Source: SAR92 clade bacterium H921
GTDB taxonomy: Bacteria > Pseudomonadota > Gammaproteobacteria > Pseudomonadales > Porticoccaceae
Reading direction: 5' to 3'
Assembly: GCA_025153755.1 (NCBI GenBank)
Contig: JAOALD010000001.1
Location: 620,001 to 684,000, forward strand
DNA length: 64,000 bases
The notes under the pieces: generated by a model
What the model was told of the DNA's origin: nothing
The model's input: the letters and a program-made list of their open reading frames with translations, nothing else
Databases searched by the model: none
Position numbers and translations under genes: made by a program
Shown here: positions 26,484-35,588 of the stretch, one piece after another
Layout: each line of letters opens with the position of its first letter
Numbering within the stretch: position 1 is the first letter of the stretch

Positions 26484-27767
26484 TTAGGCTGAATCTGATT
26501 TTTTCCGGCTGATACCGAGTTTATTACGCCGCTCCCAAAGTGATTTACGGCTGATTCCAAGCTTTTGAGCAAGGGCTGTTTCACTCATATTTTCCTGATT
26601 TTCCAAGACAAAACTGGTGAAATAGTCCTCAAGGGACAGTCCTGCTGGTGCATCATTGCTCACCGCAGGCTTTGCAGGTTTAGGGTTAGCGTCATCATCC
26701 ACATGATCGTCTGTGCTAGCCATGCCTAGAGTACGCGCGCTTATGACCTGCCCAGGCTCAGACAGAATAGCGCCTTGATAGAGCATGTTTTGTAATTCAC
26801 GTACATTCCCCGGCCAGTTATAATCGACTAGTGCCTGCTGCGCGTCTGGGGAAATATCAAGGGCAAAACCAAGCTCGTTGGAGTACTGCTCGAGGAAATG
26901 TAGGGTTAACTTTGGGATATCTGTGGTTCTATGGCGCAGGGCAGGTACCTGGATGTTGACCACATTGAGGCTATAAAACAGATCCTTGCGGAATGTTCCA
27001 AGTTGGCTTAATGACTTTAAATCTAACCCAGTTGATGCGATATAGCGAATATTGCTGTGCTGCTCAATGGCTTGTATGGCCTGAGATTGCAAAGATTCAG
27101 GTAGCTCGCAAATATTGGCCAAAAATAATGTGCCGCCAGATTTTTCTGTGAGCTGTGCAAGTTGCCCAGAGAACTGCTGAGCAGTCACAGATGCGCAATT
27201 GATGGTTATCAGAGGTTGTCCAGCCATGACGCTAGCTCGATGAATAAGCTCGGCAATAATACGTTTGCCTGTCCCAGTCTCGCCCTTGATCAAAATAGAG
27301 GCTGAAGTCGGAGCCGCTTTATCTATGGTGCTCAACACTTTAAGGATCTCTGGGCTGCTGCCCATCAATACTTTATTTTCCGCTATTGCTAAGTTTATCT
27401 TTGGCTTTGTGATGTTTATTATACGTTTCACCGCCGAGAGCATCTCATCGTAGTCAAAGGGTTTTGAGATGTAGTCAGCTGCGCCCTGGCGCATAGTTTC
27501 AACCGCAGATCTTAGACTGGCATAGCTGGTCATCACCAATACGGGCACGCAACCTGCCGGATTAATAAGGTCCGTACCCGGACCGCCAGGTAGTCGCAGA
27601 TCGGTAATAATTAAATCAAAGCTACTGAGATTAAATGATTCACGGGCCGCCTTGACGCTGACGGCTTCGCTAACATCGTATTCGTGCCGTTCCAGTAATG
27701 TACGAAGAGACTGGCGGATAATGTCCTCGTCTTCAACAATCAGAATGCTTTTACTAGAGATAATCAT
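26484..27767 (-). CDS. cbrB: CbrB-type response regulator with degenerate sigma54-activator AAA+ domain
   Basis: From ATG 27767 the protein has 427 residues. A receiver domain (phospho-acceptor Asp56, SKPFDYDEML) is followed by an AAA+ domain with Walker A GETGTGKR at 162-169. The C-terminal helix-turn-helix ends LSLEDYFTSFVLENQ...LGISRKSLWERR, nearly identical in pattern to Pseudomonas CbrB. The AAA+ domain is crippled. Only 18 residues separate INCA (189-192) from GGTLFL (211-216), so the GAFTGA loop that contacts sigma54 is missing. The Walker B DE is A217-N218, and the second arginine of FRxDLYYRL is Ser266. It overlaps cbrA by 4 nt. It probably still binds DNA and phosphate but cannot act as a normal sigma54 activator. 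Confidence 0.92.
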   Translation of the reverse strand: MIISSKSILIVEDEDIIRQSLRTLLERHEYDVSEAVSVKAARESFNLSSFDLIITDLRLPGGPGTDLINPAGCVPVLVMTSYASLRSAVETMRQGAADYISKPFDYDEMLSAVKRIINITKPKINLAIAENKVLMGSSPEILKVLSTIDKAAPTSASILIKGETGTGKRIIAELIHRASVMAGQPLITINCASVTAQQFSGQLAQLTEKSGGTLFLANICELPESLQSQAIQAIEQHSNIRYIASTGLDLKSLSQLGTFRKDLFYSLNVVNIQVPALRHRTTDIPKLTLHFLEQYSNELGFALDISPDAQQALVDYNWPGNVRELQNMLYQGAILSEPGQVISARTLGMASTDDHVDDDANPKPAKPAVSNDAPAGLSLEDYFTSFVLENQENMSETALAQKLGISRKSLWERRNKLGISRKKSDSA

Positions 27768-30625
27768 AGGGGCGATGATAGTGGAAAACGAAGAGTCACA
27801 GTAGTGCCACATTGGCTATTTTCTGCCGGGCTTGAGATTGACACCTCGGCGCCTAACCGTTGCACCAGATTAAATACTACCCAGAGCCCGAGGCCGGTGC
27901 CCTGACCAGGCTCTTTCGAGGTTACAAAGGGTTCAAATAAACGCCCCGCAATATCTTCTTTAATGCCAGTGCCCGAATCGCTGATCGTAACTCGAATTTG
28001 CCCAGCTTCAGGTATTGCTTTGATAATAATTTGGCCGCCCATAGGGGAGGCATCGCGACCATTGCTTAGCAGGTTTAGAAAGACTTGGATCAGTTGATGG
28101 TAGTCACCGAGAATCACAAGTTGGTTGTCGATATCGCAGACAAATTCTACAGTAGGTGCTGGATTACTGAGGGCCAGCAACTGTATCGCTTCGTTGGCGG
28201 CATCATACAAATTGACCGGCTGCGCCGGTTTATGCGCCTTCTGGTCACCTCGTGAAAAATCGATTAATGACTGAACGATAAGGTTAATGCGCTCGGTCTG
28301 AGACAAGATATGCTGTGCTGACTGGGCTATTTGGTCGGGTTCAGTTTCATGTTGTAAATTTTGCGCAAGGCAGGCAATACCAGTTACCGGATTACCAATT
28401 TCGTGAGCAACTCCGGCCGCAAGCCTGCCCACAGATGCCAGCCTTTCGTTATCGATCGAATTCTGTATCAACGCCACAGACTGAGTTTGATCTTCAATTA
28501 GTAAAACAATATCTGTGGCCCCTTCGATATTTTGCTCAACCGATTTTTGCAGGCTGAACCAGCGGACCTGACCGTTTAGCTCAAGTCGAAGATTATCGAT
28601 ATTGGATTCGCCACTTTTGACAAAGGAGCCAATTGCACTGCGCCAGGGTTCGGAGAGGTCATTTATAAATCCGCCGGTCGCGGTTTCCGCGCTGATACTC
28701 GTATACTGCGCTATAGTGGCATTCCATTTAAGGACCTCGCCGGTTTGATCTGTAGATATAATACCTATGGGCAAGTTATCTAAAATCTCGCGATGGTGAA
28801 CCCGTAATTTATTGAGCTCACTTGCGATGCCGGTGAGACGGTTGCCATGAATGGCGAGCATGGATTCGATCAGATAAATATCATCGGGCTCTTTGTTTAT
28901 CCCCAGTTTAACCGGTATAGACTGCTGCATAATTCGGCTCGCGCATAGCACGCCGTAGCGCAGGTTTAAAGATGCGTTGATACTGTCGCGGATCTTGCGC
29001 AACGCTGCCGGCCTTATTTCCCCATAGTTGTAGTCAGTGGCTTGTAACGCCCGCATTATTTCATTTTCGGCGGCATCGCCGAGCACGCTGCTTAGGCTTT
29101 TATGCAATTCGCCCACAGACTTTTGGCTTATCTCGACACGAGCAGGAATATAAATGTTATCCGCCATGCACACAGCGGCATAGTAGTTTTCCTCATCGCT
29201 CATTTTGCCGTAGACAGAAAATATAATACTCAGGGTTATATTTAATAAAAGGGCTTCGATGGCCCAGATATTCCAGTTTTGCATACCAAAGTAGAGTTTT
29301 TCGTCCAGCCAGGGTACGAACAGGCCCCAGTCGCCGAATAATAGTGGTATCGCCAGGGTGATTAACCACAGGGACATGCCGGCAGTTAATCCAACAATAA
29401 AGCCAAGCCGATTAGCTTTGGGTATATAGATCACTGCGAGCATACCAGGAGTTAACTGAGCTAAGCCGCTAAGCCCCACTAGATAAAAGTCTGTGATACT
29501 GCGCCCCTTGACCACCAAACTAAGGAGTAAACAGGTAACCAGCAACGTTGCAGCGATGATCATTTGACGATTATTAATCCAACTACCCAAGGTTTGTTGC
29601 TTGGCTAGATCTTTATCCGGCAATACAAAGCTATTAAGGGTTACCTTCGAGACTGTCAACGTTAGACTGCAGATTAGTGCTACCGCCAGCAAAATAATGC
29701 ACGCGGCACCAAGGCCTGCAATAACTGGGTTTTGTGTGAGGGCGGGTAAGGCAAATAGGTACTCCTGCAGTGGCGACGATGACTGCATAGCAATACCACT
29801 CCAGAGCATCGGAAATACTGGGATACAAGCTAGCAGGACGAGCAGAGGATAGGCCCAGGCGGTGGTGCTAGCCTGGCGATCAGAGATATTTTCAGAGACT
29901 AAAATACTAAAGTTAATGGGTAGAGCAAAACTTGCAGTCAAAAAAATGGTAAGCAGACTATAGGACGAGTCCATACGCTGCACAATAAAGCGCTGGCCAC
30001 TGGTTACAACCCAGTCATTCATTTGTGTAATGCTACCGAAGACTGAGTGAATAGAGGTCCAGGCTGCGAGACCGAGGGCGGGTATCAGTAGTAATCCGGC
30101 CGCCGCCATAATCCAGCTTAGGTGGTTGGCTACACCAACCTGAATAGAGTGCCGATTGAGAAAAATAACGATAATGGCAAGCAGGGGTAGACTGTATACA
30201 GTCTGGCCAATCAAGAAGCTAACCACTGAGTTAATGGCTAGTAATTGAGCCAAAATTAATGGTATTGCAATCATAATCAAGCTAATGCAGGCAGCAGTGG
30301 CGACGCCTTTCCCGCGGTATCTAAAGGTTAAGAAATCTACCGGTGTGGCAAAGCGAATGATTTGACTGAGCCTACGAATTGGCAAGAATATCAATGGCGA
30401 AAAAATAAAGATAAGTGTAAAGCCAATCAGCGCCAGAATTATGCTGTAACCATAGCGACCAGCCATTTCGATAGAACCCATCGCTAGCAGCACACCGGTG
30501 CCGGAAAATAAAGCTAGCACGAGTATCAGGTGGTTGTTACTGCTAGCGCGCTGCGCGAGAAGTTTGGTTGCTAGTCCCGCCGCAAAAAGTATAGATATAG
30601 TTGATAGAATTATTTCAGGATTCAT
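27764..30625 (-). CDS. cbrA: CbrA-type sensor histidine kinase with SLC5-like transporter domain
   Basis: A 953-residue sensor from ATG 30625. The N-terminal half (to about residue 475) is a sodium/solute symporter-like membrane domain with 12-13 helices. A linker and a PAS domain (LDNLPIGIISTDQTGEVLKWN) follow, then a HisKA domain with H741 in GVAHEIGNPVTGI, and an HATPase domain with FLNLLSNGRDAS, SDSGTGI and GTGLGLWVV. CbrA senses carbon/nitrogen state or histidine in pseudomonads. Its start overlaps the small gene upstream by 11 bp, matching the cbrX-cbrA coupling known there, and its TGA overlaps the cbrB ATG. Confidence 0.93.
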   Translation of the reverse strand: MNPEIILSTISILFAAGLATKLLAQRASSNNHLILVLALFSGTGVLLAMGSIEMAGRYGYSIILALIGFTLIFIFSPLIFLPIRRLSQIIRFATPVDFLTFRYRGKGVATAACISLIMIAIPLILAQLLAINSVVSFLIGQTVYSLPLLAIIVIFLNRHSIQVGVANHLSWIMAAAGLLLIPALGLAAWTSIHSVFGSITQMNDWVVTSGQRFIVQRMDSSYSLLTIFLTASFALPINFSILVSENISDRQASTTAWAYPLLVLLACIPVFPMLWSGIAMQSSSPLQEYLFALPALTQNPVIAGLGAACIILLAVALICSLTLTVSKVTLNSFVLPDKDLAKQQTLGSWINNRQMIIAATLLVTCLLLSLVVKGRSITDFYLVGLSGLAQLTPGMLAVIYIPKANRLGFIVGLTAGMSLWLITLAIPLLFGDWGLFVPWLDEKLYFGMQNWNIWAIEALLLNITLSIIFSVYGKMSDEENYYAAVCMADNIYIPARVEISQKSVGELHKSLSSVLGDAAENEIMRALQATDYNYGEIRPAALRKIRDSINASLNLRYGVLCASRIMQQSIPVKLGINKEPDDIYLIESMLAIHGNRLTGIASELNKLRVHHREILDNLPIGIISTDQTGEVLKWNATIAQYTSISAETATGGFINDLSEPWRSAIGSFVKSGESNIDNLRLELNGQVRWFSLQKSVEQNIEGATDIVLLIEDQTQSVALIQNSIDNERLASVGRLAAGVAHEIGNPVTGIACLAQNLQHETEPDQIAQSAQHILSQTERINLIVQSLIDFSRGDQKAHKPAQPVNLYDAANEAIQLLALSNPAPTVEFVCDIDNQLVILGDYHQLIQVFLNLLSNGRDASPMGGQIIIKAIPEAGQIRVTISDSGTGIKEDIAGRLFEPFVTSKEPGQGTGLGLWVVFNLVQRLGAEVSISSPAENSQCGTTVTLRFPLSSPL

Positions 30626-30791
30626 CGAATTTACTACCGCGCTGCACAATATAGGATGCAAACACCACCATAGACCAAACCACAAAAGGTCTAAACCAGT
30701 TGCCATCCGGTTCAACGGCCCACTGTGTAGCCAGTGGGAAAACTACAGTGCAGAGCAGTAAAAGAGTCGCGACAAGTCTGTAATTGAGCAT
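30615..30791 (-). CDS. cbrX: Small membrane protein CbrX-like, upstream of cbrA
   Basis: A 58-residue frame with two hydrophobic segments (VATLLLLCTVVFPLATQW and FRPFVVWSMVVFASYIV) and a charged end QRGSKFDES. Its stop lies 11 bp inside cbrA. In Pseudomonas a small membrane ORF, cbrX, is translationally coupled to cbrA at the same position; identity here rests on position and the two-helix layout. The start is uncertain: ATG 30791 lacks a Shine-Dalgarno, and a GTG at 30875 is in frame. Confidence 0.65.
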   Translation of the reverse strand: MLNYRLVATLLLLCTVVFPLATQWAVEPDGNWFRPFVVWSMVVFASYIVQRGSKFDES

Positions 30792-30879
30792 GAGGTTAGG
30801 CTTTAGGGTGGTCAGTGAACGAGACCTTGTCGATGGTATGCAAGCCGGAAGCGCAATGCAAACCCTTCTGGACACTCAG

Positions 30880-31788
30880 TTAATCACTATTAAGCTGGTT
30901 GTCGGGCGCGTCTAGTCCCATGGTGCGTGGAATTTTCGCTAACGACCAGTGTTCTATGCCCCATTGGATTATCTCGGCAACGGAGAGATTTGCTATTTCG
31001 GCCGGAGGTTCTTGCTGCAACCAAACTAGGGCAGCATAAAGATTATTGGCTTCGTGCCCTTTGCGCAATGTAGCGGCGCGATTCTGTTTGCTGAGTTTTT
31101 GACCATTATTATTTAATGCTACTGGCACATGCATATACACAGGCTGGGGGTAATCTAGACATTGCTGTATGTAGAGTTGCCTGGGTGTTGAATCGAGCAA
31201 ATCTGAGCCACGCAAAACATGCGTAATGTTCTGATAGTAGTCGTCTACCACCACGGCTAGCTGGTAAGACACCAGGCCGTCACGCCGACGTAGAACAAAG
31301 TCTCCTATTGCGGCGGCCAAACTCTGTTCATAGTGGCCCATAATAGAGTCTGTAAATGCTAGATGCTCAGAATTTCGCTTGCCTAATTTGAGACGCATGG
31401 CTCTATTGTCGGACGCAAGTTGCAAATCGCGGCAGTGGCCATCATAAATGCCTCCCAGACTCCCTATCCGCTGTCGACTGCACTGGCAAAAATAAGTCAG
31501 GTCCTGTTGTTGCAACTGGTCCGCAGCTGCCAAATAGCGACCTAGGTGCTCACTTTGATAGAGGACAGAGTCGTCCCAGAGTAAGCCATGGGCATCAAGT
31601 TGATGCAAGATGGTGGCGCTGGCGCCCGGCACCTCTCTGGGAGGATCTATATCCTCAATTCGCACCAACCATCGACCCTGACGCTGTTTGATATCCAGAT
31701 AGCTAGCCACAGCACTGATGAGGGAGCCAAAATGCAGAGGACCCGTAGGAGAGGGGGCAAAGCGCCCGGCACTGCGATAGTCTGGCAT
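30880..31788 (-). CDS. gluQ: Glutamyl-Q tRNA(Asp) synthetase
   Basis: GluQ charges glutamate onto the queuosine base of tRNA-Asp. The 302-residue protein is the truncated GluRS catalytic core without an anticodon domain. It has RFAPSPTGPLHFGSL (HIGH-like), a zinc site in YFCQCSRQRI...YDGHC, and KLSKQN (KMSKS-like). It follows dksA by about 57 nt, the conserved dksA-gluQ order. Confidence 0.96.
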   Translation of the reverse strand: MPDYRSAGRFAPSPTGPLHFGSLISAVASYLDIKQRQGRWLVRIEDIDPPREVPGASATILHQLDAHGLLWDDSVLYQSEHLGRYLAAADQLQQQDLTYFCQCSRQRIGSLGGIYDGHCRDLQLASDNRAMRLKLGKRNSEHLAFTDSIMGHYEQSLAAAIGDFVLRRRDGLVSYQLAVVVDDYYQNITHVLRGSDLLDSTPRQLYIQQCLDYPQPVYMHVPVALNNNGQKLSKQNRAATLRKGHEANNLYAALVWLQQEPPAEIANLSVAEIIQWGIEHWSLAKIPRTMGLDAPDNQLNSD

Positions 31789-31845
31789 GAGTAAGAATCA
31801 GAAAAGCCGATGTCGATAGCGACAACGGCATTCAAGCGGCTAGTG

Positions 31846-32334
31846 CTAGCCGCCTGTAATCTGTCGTTCCTTTATTTCGTCGAGGGTTTTGCAGTCTACG
31901 CAAAGATTTGCTGTAGGGCGCGCTTCAAGCCGGCGAATTCCGATATCTACACCACATTGGTCACAAAATCCGTAGTCGTCTTCTTCAACGCGCAACAGTG
32001 TCTTGTCGATTTTTTTGATTAGCTTGCGCTCGCGATCCCGGGTTCTCAACTCAAGACTAAACTCTTCTTCTTGCGTAGCCCGATCAGCTGGGTCTGGGAA
32101 GTTTGCTGCCTCATCTTTCATATGAGAGACAGTGCGATCAACTTCCTCCATAAGCTCAAGACGCCAGGCCTTGAGAATCTCTTTAAAATGCTCGCGTTGA
32201 TTTTCGTTCATGTACTCTTCTTTCTTCTTTTCCACATAGGGAGCAAGACCGTGAAGAGTAGGTGAGGCCGCGCTGGCCGCCACCTTAGACTTAGCCGCTG
32301 GCTTTTTTACTGCTGTTTGTTTCGTTGTTGGCAT
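31846..32334 (-). CDS. dksA: RNA polymerase-binding transcription factor DksA
   Basis: DksA enters the RNA polymerase secondary channel and acts with ppGpp. The 162 residues have an N-terminal Lys/Ala-rich extension, the coiled-coil with tip motif DPADRA (Asp81, Asp84, Ala86), and a zinc finger with Cys124, Cys127, Cys145 and Cys148. The N-terminal extension is somewhat longer than in E. coli (151 residues in total). Confidence 0.97.
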   Translation of the reverse strand: MPTTKQTAVKKPAAKSKVAASAASPTLHGLAPYVEKKKEEYMNENQREHFKEILKAWRLELMEEVDRTVSHMKDEAANFPDPADRATQEEEFSLELRTRDRERKLIKKIDKTLLRVEEDDYGFCDQCGVDIGIRRLEARPTANLCVDCKTLDEIKERQITGG

Positions 32335-32379
32335 GCATCAAATCCGCTGTTGATTCTGAGCTAAAAAACAGGACTGGCC

Positions 32380-32408
32380 GTTATAGAGATTTTTGACCAA
32401 TATATCAA
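32380..32408 (-). promoter_or_regulatory. Predicted sigma70 promoter of dksA
   Basis: On the minus strand TTGATA, 17 nt, then TATAAC. The predicted start is near 32373, giving a leader of about 40 nt before the dksA ATG. Confidence 0.6.
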
Positions 32409-32547
32409 GGAAAATTTCCATACCAACGGTTTAAAAATTCATTTTCTGAGACTGGTTAGAAGTTATCAGGCCATTATTGTAAGCTTGCCTACCAGCCGAA
32501 ACTTTGTGCGGCGCGGTATCTTTTATGGCGGAGGAGCCATTTCAGCG

Positions 32548-33282
32548 ATGTTAAATACGCCATCATTTTTTCCTGCTACTTTTGTAAAACGCTATAAACG
32601 ATTCTTTGCCGATGTTGTCGATCATCAAGGCAATACACTTACTCTGCACTGTCCCAACACCGGCTCTATGAAGAATTGCCAGGTTGAAGGGAGTCCGTGT
32701 TGGTATTCTTTGTCGGACAACCCAAAGCGCAAGTTACCTGGCACCCTGGAAATTGTGACAACGAGTAACGGTCAGCTAGCTGGGATAAATACTGCACGGC
32801 CTAATCATTTGGTCTGTGAAGCAATTGAGACTAATTTAATCCCCGAGTTGCGCGGCTATGAGCAGTTGCGCACCGAAGTGCGCTATGGCGATGAAAAGAG
32901 CCGCATTGACATCTTGCTTGGCAGTGATAGCTGTTCTCAAGGCCTGTGCTATGTGGAGGTCAAAAATGTCACCTTGGATATGGGCGATGGATTAGCCATG
33001 TTTCCCGATTCAGTGACTAGCCGCGGAACCAAACATCTGCGTGAGCTAATGGCTATGGTTGCGCAGGGGCATCGCGCGGTACTATTTTTTTGTGTGCAAC
33101 TAACTGGTATCAACCGCATCGAGATCGCTGCCCACATAGACCCAGTCTATGCCCAGACTATGGCTCAGGCTATAGCTGTTGGGGTTGAGGTTATGGCTTG
33201 GCGGGCTACTCTGAGCCCTGCAGAAATCCTGTTACAGGAGCCTCTTAGTTGTCTTCAAGGTCTGCCAAAGCCTGAGCTCTAA
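32548..33282 (+). CDS. sfsA: Sugar fermentation stimulation protein SfsA
   Basis: The 244-residue protein from ATG 32548 starts MLNTPSFFPATFVKRYKRFFADV, in register with E. coli SfsA. Family signatures are LHCPNTGSMKNC, NPKRKLPGTLE, RIDILL, YVEVKNVTL and FPDSVTSRGTKHLREL, and they include a nuclease-like DxnEVK core. SfsA was linked to maltose metabolism in E. coli; its biochemical role is unsettled. GGAGGAG lies 11 nt upstream. The 3' end overlaps the convergent Rieske gene by 38 bp. Confidence 0.94.
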   Translation: MLNTPSFFPATFVKRYKRFFADVVDHQGNTLTLHCPNTGSMKNCQVEGSPCWYSLSDNPKRKLPGTLEIVTTSNGQLAGINTARPNHLVCEAIETNLIPELRGYEQLRTEVRYGDEKSRIDILLGSDSCSQGLCYVEVKNVTLDMGDGLAMFPDSVTSRGTKHLRELMAMVAQGHRAVLFFCVQLTGINRIEIAAHIDPVYAQTMAQAIAVGVEVMAWRATLSPAEILLQEPLSCLQGLPKPEL

Positions 33283-33646
33283 GATTGATCGGTGCCGCAG
33301 GAAGGGGTTGGCCCGCGCTAATAAAGTAGTTTTTATCCTTACAGCCCAGAACCACAGGCTGCAAACTATCTCCAGAGCAAGGCCCGGCAATACATTCACC
33401 ACTGTCAATATGAAAAAGTGCGCCATGGGATGAACACTGAATCAGGGTCTTGTCGAGATCAAGAAATCTATCTGGCGCCCAATTTAGCGGAATACCTAGA
33501 TGCGGGCAGATATTCCAATAGGCGTGCAGCTGATTGTCTTGACGGATTGCAAAGAGGCGTCGCTCATCAATTGTCAGCTCGATGGCTTGTTGCTCTTCCA
33601 GATCATCGAGATTACACAGGGGTATATCAAAGTCGAGTCTATCCAT
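33245..33646 (-). CDS. Small Rieske [2Fe-2S] ferredoxin-like protein
   Basis: A 133-residue single-domain Rieske protein with box 1 CPHLG (Cys47, His49) and box 2 CSSHG (Cys71, His74). There is no signal peptide or membrane anchor, so it is soluble and cytoplasmic, like the NirD/biphenyl-dioxygenase ferredoxin group. No oxygenase or reductase is adjacent, so its electron partner is unknown. ATG 33646 is preferred over ATG 33661. It overlaps sfsA tail to tail by 38 bp. Confidence 0.88.
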   Translation of the reverse strand: MDRLDFDIPLCNLDDLEEQQAIELTIDERRLFAIRQDNQLHAYWNICPHLGIPLNWAPDRFLDLDKTLIQCSSHGALFHIDSGECIAGPCSGDSLQPVVLGCKDKNYFISAGQPLPAAPINLRAQALADLEDN

Positions 33647-34014
33647 ATTTAGGGGTCTCAATGCGCTCTGCTAGGTGTGGGTGAGTCATAAATAACCTTG
33701 ATCGATTGCGCTTCCAGCTATTGGCAATCTAATGGGTTAGCATAGCCTTTGTTTCGTCTTTGGTGAAGTGATCCAATAGGGCTGCGCTCACCGCAAAATT
33801 TGATTTAATCCTATTCCAGCTTTTCTAGCTAGTTCGGCAGCAGTTTGAAGTAGCAATGGCTGTTGGGTATTACACGACCGTCGAAACATTATAGCTGTGG
33901 TTGGCAGTCTCAAACTGATGTTAGTCTTGGACGATAGTTGCTATGGTTACCCACGGCCTTTACATCTGGACTTTCACACAACAAACTCTGCCCAACTACA
34001 AATGTACTGAAAAT
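33647..34014. other. Divergent intergenic region upstream of Rieske and M15 genes
   Basis: No RNA gene, repeat or clear promoter is recognised. The M15 frame is open upstream to an ATG at 33943, so part of this stretch could be coding if that start is used. Confidence 0.3.
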
Positions 34015-34695
34015 ATGGCTGACAACGACATTTTAACAGGTTCAACTGAGCGCCATCTTTGCGTGCTTGATAGCGGTGTCCAGCCAATAAAGGTTCATGT
34101 CGAGGTAGTGAGCCCCTTCACTGAGTTGCAAGCTAGGGCTGCATTACAGGGGTTTGATCTGCGCATATGCAGTGGCTTTCGCTCTTTTGATCGTCAGCTC
34201 CACATTTGGAATGGCAAACTATCAGGGTTGCGGCCGGTTGTCGATCACCGAGGAAAGCCTCTGGCCCTCGAGACGCTTGATGCCTGGGAGCAAATACAGG
34301 CGCTGCTGCGCTGGTCAGCACTACCTGGCACATCTCGTCACCACTGGGGAACTGACTTCGATATCTACGATGCCGCAGCTATGCCTGAGGGTTACCAGAT
34401 ACAGCTGACTCCAGACGAAGTCGAGGGTGGCGGGATTTTTGCTCCCATGCACAACTGGTTGGATAGCTGCGTTGGTTCTGATAGTGAATTGGGGTTTTAT
34501 CGACCCTACAGTACTGATACTGGAGGCGTTGCGCCTGAGCGTTGGCATCTAAGTTATGCGCCTATTGCTGATGCCTATGCCCAACAGCTTGGTGCCGATG
34601 TTATTGTACAGCGGCTTGAGGGGACTGAATTATTATTAGTGGATACAGTGATTGAACATCTAGATGAGATTTTTCAGCGATTTGTTCAGTTGTGA
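34015..34695 (+). CDS. M15-family D-Ala-D-Ala carboxypeptidase-like metallopeptidase
   Basis: A 226-residue VanY/LAS-type zinc peptidase. From ATG 34015, the SxHxxGxDxD motif is Ser107-Arg-His109 through Asp116 (SRHHWGTDFD), and the ExWH motif is Glu175-Arg-Trp-His178 (ERWHLSY). These supply the three zinc ligands and the general base. The family cleaves D-Ala-D-Ala or peptidoglycan peptides. No signal peptide is visible from this start or from ATG 33943, so the location is uncertain. Neither start has a good Shine-Dalgarno. cysE follows closely, 22 nt after the stop. Confidence 0.85.
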   Translation: MADNDILTGSTERHLCVLDSGVQPIKVHVEVVSPFTELQARAALQGFDLRICSGFRSFDRQLHIWNGKLSGLRPVVDHRGKPLALETLDAWEQIQALLRWSALPGTSRHHWGTDFDIYDAAAMPEGYQIQLTPDEVEGGGIFAPMHNWLDSCVGSDSELGFYRPYSTDTGGVAPERWHLSYAPIADAYAQQLGADVIVQRLEGTELLLVDTVIEHLDEIFQRFVQL

Positions 34696-34717
34696 TAAGT
34701 TTATAGGTGTTGAAGTT

Positions 34718-35506
34718 ATGATCGGTAATGACCCACTTTGGGATACCATTGTTAGTGAGGCGCATCAGGCAGCTCTAGAAGAGCCTGTACTGGAGAATTT
34801 TTTCCATAGATCGCTTCTTAATCACGCCAGTTTAGATGCTGCCCTATGCTATAACCTGGCTCAGCAGTTGGGATCTCTAACGGTACCTGAAGTGACCATC
34901 GCTGAGGTGATCGCTCAGGCTCTGCAGGCAGATTCTAGTATTGGCGAGAGTATTCGTCTTGACATTCATGCATCTTTTGAGCGAGACGCAGCCTGTGACA
35001 GGCATTTAACGCCCATTTTATATTACAAAGGGTTTCAGGCGCTGCAATTACATCGTGTTTCTAGGTGGTTGTGGCAACAGAATCGTCGAGCGTTAGGACT
35101 TTTTTTTCAAAATCAAATCTCAGAGACCTTCGCTGTGGATATACACCCCGGTGCGCAAATGGGCTCAGGTATTATGATTGACCATGCCACCGGTTTGGTT
35201 ATCGGTGAGACAGCTGTTATTGGCAATGATGTTTCTATTTTGCATTCAGTGACCCTAGGCGGCAGTGGCTGTGCGGGCGGTCGCCGCCATCCTCATATTG
35301 GCGATGGTGTAATGATCAGTGCTGGTGCCAAAATTCTTGGCAATATTTCTGTTGGCGAAGGCGTTAAAATTGGTGCCGGTAGCCTCGTGCTGGAAGATGT
35401 GCCCGCCCATGTTACCGTGGCTGGTGTACCAGCCAAAATAGTTGGCAAGCCCGCTGAAATGGCGCCGGCCTTGGAAATGAATCAGATCTTAGAACCACAG
35501 CCTTAG
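34718..35506 (+). CDS. cysE: Serine O-acetyltransferase (copy 1)
   Basis: CysE acetylates serine with acetyl-CoA to O-acetylserine for cysteine synthesis. From ATG 34718 (AGGTG upstream) the protein has 262 residues. It has the helical N-terminal domain and the left-handed beta-helix with DIHPGAQMGSGIMIDHATGLVIGETAVI containing the catalytic Asp-His pair. The loop GGSGCAGGRRHP differs from the usual GGTGKxxGDRHP. A second copy lies at 39912-40715. It follows the M15 gene. Confidence 0.93.
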   Translation: MIGNDPLWDTIVSEAHQAALEEPVLENFFHRSLLNHASLDAALCYNLAQQLGSLTVPEVTIAEVIAQALQADSSIGESIRLDIHASFERDAACDRHLTPILYYKGFQALQLHRVSRWLWQQNRRALGLFFQNQISETFAVDIHPGAQMGSGIMIDHATGLVIGETAVIGNDVSILHSVTLGGSGCAGGRRHPHIGDGVMISAGAKILGNISVGEGVKIGAGSLVLEDVPAHVTVAGVPAKIVGKPAEMAPALEMNQILEPQP

Positions 35507-35588
35507 GCATAGATATGGTTGATTTTGGTTTGCTATTGTTGGGTATCAACGGGCTATCTGAGCATGTAGCTCTCTCCTATCGGAGGTC

